Below are positions 51,208-63,200 of a stretch of 64,000 nt of DNA, in pieces (within the stretch, counting starts at the first letter, position 1; each line of letters starts with the position of its first letter). Source of the stretch: Mytilus californianus (taxonomy: Eukaryota; Mollusca; Bivalvia; Mytilida; Mytilidae); the NCBI RefSeq assembly GCF_021869535.1, contig NW_026262712.1, positions 63,854,100-63,918,099 of the forward strand, written 5' to 3'. The translations under genes were made by a program, and so were the position numbers. Below the pieces are notes generated by a model, which was given only the letters and a program-made list of their open reading frames with translations, did no database searches and was not told the origin of the DNA.

Positions 51208-54200
51208 CGTCGTCGTCGTCCGGCGTCGTCGTCCGAATACATATTGGTTTTCGCACTCTAACTTTAGTTTAAGTGAATGGATCTTTTTGAAATTTGACCA
51301 TAAGGTTAAATACCACAAAAGGAAGGTTGGGATTGATTTTGGGGGTTATGGTACCAACAGTTAAGGAATTAGGGGCCAAAAAGGGGCCAAAAATGAGCAT
51401 TTTCTAGTTTCCAGACAATAACTGTGGAACGGTTTATGGATCTCTTTGAAATTATACTACAAGTTTCCATACCACAAAGGGATGGTTAGGATTTGCTTTG
51501 GGGGGTTATGGCTCAAACCGTTTAGGAATTAGGTCCAAAAAAGGGGGAAAAACAAGGTTGTCCTGGTTAATGGACAAATACTTTAGTACAAAACATAATT
51601 TAAAGCAGTGTAAGGGAGATAAATCAAATACATCATTGAAATTATCTCCCTTACACTGCTTTTAAATTATGTATAAAGTAATGGTTAATGAACAATAAAG
51701 ATATTCTAAAACAGTGTAAGGGAGGTAATCCAAATACGTTTTGGTTACTTCCCTTACTCTGCTTTTAAATTATGTTTAAAGAAATGCATATTTATAAAGG
51801 AAGACCAGTAAAAATATCTGCAAATGTTTTCATCTTTTTTTTTTACAAAAAAATCCATATGAAAGATTTGACACTATATTTTTATTAATTCTATTATAAA
51901 ATAGATTAAGTTAGCACTATGGTAAATTTAAATGGGTAATTATGGTTGCCAACTCCATTGGAAATTTGAATTGAGATTATGACCATATCTTGAGGGAAAG
52001 AATTTTTTTGGGGGAAAAAGGGGGGGGGGATAAAAAGAAATTGTGGGGGTCAATTTTTTCTCATTTCAGATTTCAGAAATTAAAAAGAATTATTCTTCAA
52101 ATATTATTTTTTTTTCAAATTTCAAATATTGAAAAATTTCAAGAAGTAATCTTTAATTGCACAGTATGGCGCATTAGATTTGTAAAATCTTTGATCACAT
52201 TTATTAATTTGTTATGCCGAATCTAACAGTGTATTTAGATTTTTAATTTTGGGTCCAGTTTTCAAATTGGTCTACATTAATGTCCAAAGGGTCCAAAATT
52301 AAACTTTGTTTGATTTTAGCAAAAATTGAATATATGAGGTTCTTTGATATGCTGAATCTAAACATGTATTTAGATTTTTGATTTTTGGCCCAGTTTTCAA
52401 GTTGGTCCAAATTGGGGTCCAAAATTAAACTTTGTTTGATTTCAACAAAAATTGAATATATGGGGTTCTTTGATATGCTGAATCTAACCATGTATTTAGA
52501 TTTTTTATTTGTGGACCCCGTTATCTAATTGGTTCATATTGAGGTCAAAAGGGTCCAAAATTAAACTTTGTTTGATTTCATCTAAAATTGAATAATTGGG
52601 GTTCTTTGATATTCCAAATCTAACCGTGTATTTAGGTTCTTAATTTTGGGTCCTGTTTTTTAAATTGGTCTACATTGAGGTCCAAAGGGTCCAAAATTAA
52701 ACTTAGTTTGATTTTAACAAAAATTGAATTCTTGGGGTTCTTTGATATGCTGAATCTAAACATGTATTTAGATTTTTGATTATGGGCCCAGTTTTCAAGT
52801 TGGTCCAAGTTGGGGTCCAAAATTAAACTTTTTTTGATTTCAACAAAAATTGAATATATGGGGTTCTTTGATATGCTGAATCTAACCATGAATTTAGAAT
52901 TTTTATTTGTGGGCCCCGCTATCAAATTGGTTCATATTGAGGTCAAAAGGGTCCAAAATTAAACTTTGTTTGATTTCATCAAAAATTGAATTATTGGGGT
53001 TCTTTGATATTCCAAATCTAACCGTGTATTTAGATTTTTAATTTTAAGTCCCGTTTTTTAAATTGGTCTACATTAAGGTCCAAAGGGTTCAAAATTAAAC
53101 TTAGTTTGATTTTAGCAAAAATTGAATTCTTGGGGTTCTTTGATATGCTGAATCTAAACATGTGTTTAGATTTTTTATTATGGGCCCAGTTTTCAAGTTT
53201 GTCCAAGTTGGAGTCCAAAATTAAACTTTGTTTGATTTTAACAAAAATTGAATATATGGTGTTCTTTGATATGCTGAATCTAACCATGTATTTTGATTTT
53301 GGACATTGGACCATAATAGGTAAATTAAAAAAATTCAAGTTCTTAGACCACATTCTTTCTGTGTCAGAAACCTATGCTGTGTCAAATATTTAATAACAAT
53401 CCAAATTCAGAGCTGTATCAAGCTTGAATGTTGTGTCCATACTTGCCCCAACTGTTCAGGGTTCGACCTCTGCGGTCGTATCAAGCTGCGCCCCAGCGAA
53501 GCATTTTATTTAAATTGGACTACATTGAGGTCCAAAGGGTCCAAAATTAAACTTAGTTTGATTTTGACAAAAATTGAATTCTTGGGGTTCTTTGATTTGC
53601 TGAATCTAAACATGTGTTTAGATTTTTGATTATGGGCCCAGTTTTCAAGTTGGTCCACGATAGGGTCCAGTATTTAAACTTTGTTTGATTTCAACAAAAA
53701 TTGAATATATGGGGTTCTTTGATATGCTGAATCTAAACATGTATTTAGATTTTTGATTATGGGCCCAGTTTTCAAGTTGGTCCAAATTGGGGTCCAAAAT
53801 TAAACTTTGTTTGATTTCAACAAAAATTGAATATATGAGGTTCTTTGATATGCTGAATCTAACCATGTATTTAGATTTTTTATTTGTAGGCCCCGCTATC
53901 AAATTGGTTCATATTGAGGTCAAAAGGGTCCAAAATTAAACTTTGTTTGATTTCATCGAAAATTGAATTATTGGGGTTCTTTGATATGCCAAATCTAACC
54001 GTGTTTTGAGATTTTTAATTTGGGTCCCATTTTTTAAATTGGTCTTCATTGAGGTCCAAAGGGTCCAAAATTAAACTTAGTTTGATTTTAACAAAAATTG
54101 AATTCTTGGGGTTCTTTGATATGCTGAATCTAAACATGTGTTTAGATTTTTTATTATGGGCCCAGTTTTCAAGTTGGTCCAAGTTGGGGTCCAAAATTAA

Positions 54201-57200
54201 ACTTTTTTTGATTTCAACAAAAATTGAATATATGGTGTTCTTTGATATGCTGAATCTAACCATGAATTTTGATTTTTTATTTGTGGGCCCCGCTATCAAA
54301 TTGGTTCATATTGAGGTCAAAAGGGTCCAAAATTAAACTTTGTTTGATTTCATCAAAAATTGAATTATTGGGGTTCTTTGATATTCCAAATCTAACCGTG
54401 TATTTAGATTTTTAATTTTAAGTCCCGTTTTTTAAATTGGTCTACATTAAGGTCCAAAGGGTCCAAAATTAAACTTAGTTTGATTTTAGCAAAAATTGAA
54501 TTCTTGGGGTTCTTTGATATGCTGAATCTAAACATGTGTTTAGATTTTTGATTATGGGCCCAGTTTTCAAGTTTGTCCAATTTGGTCCAAAATTAAACTT
54601 TGTTTGATTTTAACAAAAATTGAATATATGGGGTTCTTTGATATGCTGAATCTAACCATGTATTTTGATTTTGGACATTGGACCATAATAGGTAAATTAA
54701 AAAAATTCAAGTTCTTAGACCACATTCTTTCTGTGTCAGAAACCTATGCTGTGTCAAATATTTAATAACAATCCAAATTCAGAGCTGTATCAAGCTTGAA
54801 TGTTGTGTCCATACTTGCCCCAACTGTTCAGGGTTCGACCTCTGCGGTCGTATCAAGCTGCGCCCCAGCGAAGCATTTTATTTAAAAGTTGGCAGGTATG
54901 AATTCAGAACCTATCAAAGTACTGCTGTACATGTACATGTGTCTCAATAAAGACACAAGGTATGGCAGAAGCAGCACAAAGTATAAAGTCCCCATTGAAG
55001 GCCCAGTTACTTTTATTCTTTAATGACTTCTGGATGTAGATTGGAAATAAAAAAAAAATTATGTAAAAAAAACCTCAATAAAAGTCAGAGCAGCACAATA
55101 TAAAGGGCATGGGAGTCAGACAAATAGATGGGATGCTGAGCCCTGAAACATGGTCTGGCTGGAACATTGTCAGGTTTAAATCAATAACACATATTAAGGG
55201 TATTTTATAATTGGCAGATTATTATGATACATGTAGTATATGTATTAGTAATTTTTTTCAGATATTCATGAACTCAATTTACCAAAGACCTGTCAAGTAG
55301 ATTTTCCTGATCAAGATGACTTATTAACCTTTAAACTTATCATTTGTCCAGATGAGGTATGTATTAGAATAAAAGATGTGAGCTAAACACACATATAACT
55401 GTGTTCAAATATTTGACATGTATGTACTGTATCATTATAGGAAAATATTGTAAAAATACTCTATCAAAGGTAGAAAGTCAACAATTATCAATACAGGTCA
55501 CATGCCTCTTAAGAAATGAGATGAGAAGTTGAGAACTCAACAATACAACAAAATCAAAGTTAAAATATTTGGTGTTCTATTCAACAGAAGACAATTGTCT
55601 TTTCCATACATATTTCTTTCATAAAGAACAGATGTTATAGCATTGTTAATAACAAACTTTCCAGAGGAATGTCTATGAGGCAGAACAAATATATGTTTGA
55701 CAAGGATTGACAATTTTCTTGTCTTAGGTCAGTGGTTCTCTCTGGGTACTCTGGCTTCCTCCATCAATAAAAAACTGGCTACCATGATATAGATACTCTC
55801 AAATCTGTACTTTGTGTCTTTTTTTTGTTGTGAGGGATGTATAAATTCCCTGCCACGTCCAGTCTGTGTTTCGTTGTTTTTTTTTTTCTGCTTTGTATCA
55901 GTCTGATGAGTTAAGTCCTTTTAACTGATTTTCATAGGTTGTTCTTATTTTGTACTGTTACACAACTGTTTCAAGTTAAGGGGAGGGTTTGGCATCAGTA
56001 TCACCAAGGAAAAATGAGGTATTTTTCCTTAGCAATATTTTTGAATAGTTTTGTTTAAAATATTATATAAATCTATATTTTCTTTATTACTTTTAGGATG
56101 AATTAAAGTGTTAGAATATCAACATGTCAAAACTCAGTAAGGGCTTATTGCAAATAAATTATAATTCATTTGCAATAAGCCCTTACTGAGTTTTGACATG
56201 TTGATATTCTAACACTTTAATTCATCCTAAAAGTAATAAAAAAAATTTAGATTTATATAATATTTTAAACAAAACTATTCAAAAATATTGCTAAGGAAAA
56301 ATACCTCATTTTTCCTTGGTGATATCAGCAAACATGTTGAACCCCACCATATTCTATATGTGCCTGTAATTGAGTGGTTTTCATTTATTGCTGTTCCCAT
56401 ATTTGTATTTTGTTTATTGTTTTGTAGTTTGTTCTTGTGTTATGCCGTTACTCTACTGTCCCAGGTTATGGGAAGGGTGCCTGTCCTAAGTCAGGAGCCT
56501 GTAGTTCAGTGGTTGTTGTCTGTTGATGTATATCATATTTTATTTTTGTTCATTGTTTTGTACATATGTGAGTCAAAATTTGTTCCTGTGAAAAAAGTTC
56601 CAGTGGAATAGATATCACAGGAAATATATTCTGGGAGAACTTATTTCACAGATAATTTCTATATTATTTGTTCCATCTCTATAAAATAAGTTCCACATAT
56701 TACCTGGTGAAATAAGTCCTGGGTTTGTGAAATTTGTTCCTTACCTGGTGAAATAAGTCCTGGGTTGGTGAAATTTGTTCCTTACCTGGTGAAATAAGTT
56801 CTGGGTTTGTGAGATTTGTTCCTTACCTGGTGAAATAAGTTCTACTGGTTATACAAGTGATCTTTAATACTGAGCATTGTCATCAGTGAGTTTAAAGTTA
56901 TCATTCGATTACATTATAAAAACATGTATTATATTGATAATGTAATAAATAAAAAGTGTAAACATCCAATATGGATCCTGTGGAGTATAGTAAAAATTTT
57001 AATTACATTCTGAATAAAAAATACCCAAACGACACTAATGAGGCAGAAAAGAGAAGAATAAGGAAAATCACTCAGAAAAGTTTTATAGTTAAAGATGAAA
57101 ATTTGTACTATGTTGAAAAGGACAAAGTGACTGATCAATTAATTAAAAGACTTGTAGTGACAAAAGACAAACTCAAGAGTATTTTGAAAATGTGCCATGA

Positions 57201-60200
57201 CCATAGTGGGCACCAAGGTGTGAAATAAAACAACAAGATAACAGAAAGATACTATTGGAAAGGCATTGTGTTTGATACTAAAAAAATATGTTCAACAATG
57301 TGGAATTTGCCAAAAACAAAACAAAAAGGCTAAAACCGCAATCCCAAAGCTCACAAAATGTTCTGCTGTGAAATATGTTGCAAAGGAACTTTTAATGCCC
57401 CTGCCGTAGCTTTAGTTATGTCCCTTTATAACATTATATGCAAGTGCAAGCGGGGGCATCATCTGTGTCCCATGGACACATTCCCTGTTTATTTTTTGTG
57501 AAATAGGTTCGAGCGGAACTTATTCATTGATTTCTATGAAGTATATTCCTTCGGAACTTATATAACAGGAACTTATTTCACTTTTTTGAAGCATTTTATA
57601 TGAGAACAAAATTCATGGAGCTGTGATTTTTGTTCCAAAACTTTTTTCACATTTGGTCAAAAAATTAGTTCCGGAACAAGTTTTACAGTGCTGGAACATA
57701 TTTCGTTATAATATATATTCAAGGTATAAATTTTCTGTGATATAAATTCCGGTGGAACATATTTCCTATGAAATAAGTTCCTGTGGAACAAATGTCACGC
57801 CTGAACAAATTTTTTGTTTCACATAACTCAGGCCATTAGTTTTCTTGTTTGAATTGTTTTACATTTGTCATGTCTCTGGTGGAGAGTTGTCTCATTGGCA
57901 ATCATACCACATCATGTTTTTATAAGGTTGCTGAAAGTTGCATTTAACACCAGCAAACAAACATAAATGATATATTTTTTTATTTAGGGTTTCTACAGAG
58001 GAGGAAGATTTGTATTTAGTTTTAAAGTAGGTCAAGGTTATCCTCATGACCCTCCAAAGGTAAAATGTGAAACAATGGTGTATCATCCTAACATAGATCT
58101 GGAAGGAAATGTATGCCTCAATATTTTAAGGTAAGGTTACAACGGTAAGATTGAAAATATTAGTCTTATGTAACTGTAGAGCTCTTCTTACAATTACAGA
58201 TTTAAAGTTTTATCAGAAACACGATACTACATGTACTATGATTCTGAATAACAATTGTCAAATTTGTGGCTCCAAATCTATAACTTGGGCAGCTGGATCA
58301 GGATTGTTCTTTCTGTTGGCGATGCATGTATGTTTTTCTGTACCTTATTTGATCATGAAATCAATTATAACAAATCTTTACTGCTCTGTTGTCCATCAAA
58401 CAGTAATTTTACATTAAATGACATATATTTTATGAAATGTTACATTTTGTAAGTTATATTAACATCAGTTTAAAACTACAATTTATGAACTGCATTTATG
58501 AAATTGTTAAATCATTACTGACTAGACTGTTCTATCAATATGTTTAATATAGTGACATTGTGTATGACCTGTCAAAAATATGTACAATACTGAAATATTT
58601 TAATTAAATTACACTCAGCCCAATGGACCTATAAGTCACTTTGAATAGATACTAGTATCAATTCTTATTCAGATTGACAGCAGGAATTTTATATACATGT
58701 TAATTGTTTAAATATAAGTGTTGTCTGCGTTTTGTTAATGACTGTTCTAAGTATCGAGCTGTTTTTCAAGGATATTCAGACAATAATAATTTTAACTTTT
58801 CACTGTTATTCAAATTCAATATGGTTTTACTAGTCCAGAGAATAATTGATTGCTTAGTCCCTTGTAGAATTGGCATTCAACCAGAAAGTGTAGTTCATTT
58901 TCGACGTGTCAGAAGTCACACATTCTGTTCTGGTATTCTGGCTCACCAACAAAAAATCCTGTTTCCAATCTTAGTGGGAGAATATCACATGTAAATTGTG
59001 CCAGTACTGATCTTTCACTGCGTTTTAAATTGAGTTAGATATACAATTCTGTTGAATATGTAGATTTAAAGGTTCTATATGTATGCAATTTTGGAAAGTT
59101 AGATAAATTTGTATGCCATTCTATTGCATATATATCCATAAAATTGTTTCTGACACTGTTAATATCACATTTTAGCATTTGTTGAAAGTTATCAGCCATA
59201 CCAATTATCAATCTATCATATATTTTTTGCAGTGCCGTCAGTAGTGTCAGTTAGATTGTTTCATATTTCATTTTTCAAATTGATATTAAATTAATAACTT
59301 AAGTTCATAATTTATTGGTTATTCTTTGATAAATCTGTAACTGTGTGTACATAGAAAACTGACAATAAATAATACAGTGATGAAGAAAAGCATACTAGAA
59401 AATTTATCATATTTAGTTGCACACTAAATTTGTACTATAATGTACAAAATGTATATGTTGAATAAATAGTATATGCTGTTGGAATATTGATTTAAAATCA
59501 CTTGTAATTGTTCTGTCATTGTTTTTCACGTCAAGGAACATTTATTAACAATAAAAACAATATGTGATAGCTTATTGTATATATATTTTTTAAATGGTTT
59601 TGTCTATTTCTAGAGAAGACTGGAAGCCTGTTTTAACAATTAATTCTATAGTATATGGATTACAGTATTTATTTTTGGTAAGAATTTGTGAATTTTAAAC
59701 ATATATAGATTATCAGCTTTAACAAAGTTACAAAATGTTGATTTTTATGCCCTGCTGTAGCAGTTGGGGCATTAAGTTTTACCCTTGTCCGTCTGTACGT
59801 ACGTACGTCCCAGAATTGGTTTCCGTTGAGTTTGCCTCAACCAAATGTTATGAAACTTATACACAATGCTTATTACCACAAAACACAGATCAAGGTTGAA
59901 TTTTGGTGGTGTCACTTTAACAGTTCTAGAGTTATGCCCCTTTATAAATGGAAAAATTGCAAAATTTTTAGTTACTGTTCTTTTACTTGAGTTTGCCTCA
60001 ACCAAATATTATTAAACTTATACACAATGCTTATTACCACAAAACACAGATCAAGTTTGAATTTTGGTGGTGTCACTTTAATGGTTCTAGAGTTATGCCC
60101 CCTATAAATGGAAAAATTGCAAAATTTTTATTTTCTTCTAAATATCAAGTAATTATTTAAATTGGATTTATCTTCCTTTGTCCATGATTATAGTTGAATC

Positions 60201-63200
60201 AACTACAATCAATGCTTTATACAATGCAATGTTTAATTTTGACTTCCACTGATAAAACACAGATCAAGTTGAATTTGGGTAGTGTCACTTTAACCATTTT
60301 TGAGTTATGCCCCTTTATAAATCGAAAGATTGCAAAATTTTTAGTTTCCATTCTGTAACTTAGTTTGCCCCAACCAAACATTATGAAACCTATACACAAT
60401 ATTCATTACCACAAAACTAAGATCAAGTACAAATTTTTTGTTTCCGTTTTTGTGTCGCCTTGGCGGAGTCAAAAAGCAAGACATAGGTATGCTGTTTCCG
60501 GCGCTTGCGGCGGCAGCGTCAACAATGTATTAATTTGTGATTAGGTTCAGTTCATGGTGAACCACTAGTGGTAGGTCAATGATATTTGGTATGCAGTTGT
60601 ATTAACATTGGCACATCTCATTACCATGGAGATTATTTGGCCCCGCCCCCTCAGTCAAGGTCTATTGACTTTGAAACTTTTCATAGTTTACATGTATTAG
60701 TTTGTGATTAGGTCAATTTATGGGGAACCACTATTGGTAGGTCAATGATATTTGGTATGCAGTTGTATAAGCATTGGCATATCTCATTTCCATGGAGATT
60801 ATTTGGCTCCGCCCCCTTAGTCATGGTCTATAGACTTTGAATATTTTGCTAAGTTGACATGTATTAGTTTGTGATTAGGTCAGTTCAAGGGGAACCATTA
60901 GTGGTAGGCCAATGTTAATTGGTGTTCAGTTGTATAAGCATTAGCACATCTCATTTCCATGGAGAATATTTGGCCCCGCCCCCTCAGTCATGGTCTATTG
61001 ACTTTGAAACTTTTGCTTAGTTTACATGTATTAGTTTGTGATTAGATCAGTTTAAGTTGAACTGCTAAAGTTAAGTCAATGATATTTGGTATGCAAATGT
61101 ATTGGCATTTGCAAGTATCGTTTCCATGGAAATTATAATTTTTTATATAGCCCCACCCCTGATCATTGTTCATTGACTTTGAAACTTTTACATAGTTTAC
61201 AAGTTAATGTTTGTGTTTAGGTTTGTTTAAAGGGAACGACTGATAATAAGTCAATGGTATTTGGTATGCAGTTGTATTAGCATTTTCACATCTCATTCCA
61301 TGGAGATTGTTTAGCCATGTACCTTCAGTCATGGTTCATCGACTTTGAATATTTGCATAACTTACATGTTAAAGTATTGCTATTTTAATTTCAACATTTG
61401 TCTTATCAAAATTACAAAAAGGCAAGACATATCTCTGTGATAACAGTTTATCTAACTTTAGTTTGCCTCAACCAAATGTTATGAAACTTATACACAATGC
61501 TTATTACTACATAATACAGATTAAGTACGAAATTTGGTGGCAACACTTTTACCATTCTTGAGTTATGTCCCTTTATAAACATAAAAATTGCTGAATTTTT
61601 CGTTTCCGTTCTCTAACTTTAGTTTGTTTCAACCAAATGTTATAAAACTTATACACAACCGTTCTAGAATTATGCGTGTTTACAAATAGAAAAATTGCTG
61701 AATTTTTAGTTTCTGTTCTCTACTTAAGTTAGCCTCAACCAAATGTTATGAGACTTACACACAATGCTTATTACCACAAAACTCAGATCAAGTTCAAATT
61801 TGGGTAGCATCACTTTTACCGTTCTTCAGTTATGTCCCTTTATAACTATATGATATGCAAGCGGGGGCATCATCTGTGTCCACATGTGGACACTATCCAC
61901 ATTTATTTTTTTCAAAGTCACAGTAGCAATTGATAGACCAAAATTTTGGTTGCAAGATAATATCTTTTTCTACCATATGGCCAACCTGTACCAAACATGA
62001 GAATGCTTCTTGGAAAAAAACAAGACCCCTATTGATTTTTCAGGCAGTAGGTCAAAGTGCCTATTAATACTGAATTTTAGGGGAAGGTTGCTTTTCTGGA
62101 TATATCTTTTGAGCCATAAATCAGATCTTTACCTGTCTTTAAGGGATATTTAAAGTTACTAACGTCAAAGTCATAGCAGCAATTAATAGACTGGAAGTTT
62201 AGGTTTTCAGATAGTATCTTTTGAAATAATCATCCAATCAATATCAAACTTAGTTAGATTATGTTTCTTGGAAAGACCCTATTGACACAACAATGAATAA
62301 ACTGAAATCAGACAAAAATATCTTGTAAACATGGTAAAGCATGGTAAAGCATGGTAAAGCATAAGAAATTTTATGAAAATGACAGGTTGCTCTCGTGCTG
62401 TCAGTCCTTCTTGCAGTTGATTAGCGGATATTGAGAACACAGTTGTATGAAATTTATAATGAGGAGCTACATTTTAAAAATGAGATTTGTTAGATAACCC
62501 CACTTTTTAACCAAATACAACCGTAATAGACTTAAATTTTCATGATAATTATAGGTTTCATAATGAGTGACAATTTGATATCAACTCAAGTTGTTTAATT
62601 TCAATATAATAATAAATTAGCCTTTGGCAAGTTTATTATTACTATTTAAATTAAAACCCCAAGATTTGATATGAAGTGATATCCAATTCTCACAAGTTAT
62701 TAAACCTATTTCTCTTATGGTCAGCACACTCATTGTGTTAAATTAAAAATTCTGCTTATCGTTGATCTAGTCTTTTTCACATACCAGCATGAAGTCATAT
62801 GTTCTGTTCCGGCATCAAACAGACATTTTAAAACTTTTTGTACACTTAGAATGAAATAAAATTTGTCAAAAAGAAGATATCCAGGTAAAAAATGCAACTG
62901 TTTGTATATTAATGAAGAAATCACATATGTATGTTGCCATGGACGAAATGTACATGGTCTTAACCTTTGAAAGTTATCAATGAACTAGGAATAGCCAATG
63001 AAAATGTCGTAATATGGTCTCATGATGCTGGATAAGCCAATCAAATTACCGGTAGGGCAGTTTTTGTATCACACTGCACCTCTTCTCTTGCAAGAAATAG
63101 ATAACAGGCCACAACCATAAGAGAATAAGTTTTCTATTTGTTATCGGTCCTGTTTGCAGATAATTTGATATAATATAATGTATGAAGTCAATAAATATGG

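Larger units (their letters stand above)
56567..57823 (+). mobile_element. 1.26-kb TIR element with integrase fragment (Ginger-like?)
   Basis: Termini TGTGAGTCAAAATTTGTTCC and, on the complement of the right end, TGTGAAACAAAAAATTTGTTC. TA is duplicated at the target (ACATA | ... | TAACTC), and the uninterrupted mussel repeat at about 2005 supplies the empty site. Near both ends short motifs such as GAAATAAGTTCC recur many times. Inside are an integrase relic and a mini family-F element. Confidence 0.7.
55790..57925 (+). mobile_element. Mussel repeat split by a foldback palindrome and a TIR element
   Basis: Landmarks in order: GTGTCTTTTTTTTGTTGTG, TGTACTGTTACACAACTG, then the palindrome 55999-56324, CATGTTGAACCCCACC, GTCCTAAGTCAGGAGCCTG, TTGTTTTGTACATA (56566), the TIR element 56567-57823, then AGGCCATTAGTTTTCTTG and TCTCATTGGCAATCATACC. 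The order matches the uninterrupted copy at 1884-2210. Confidence 0.75.
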
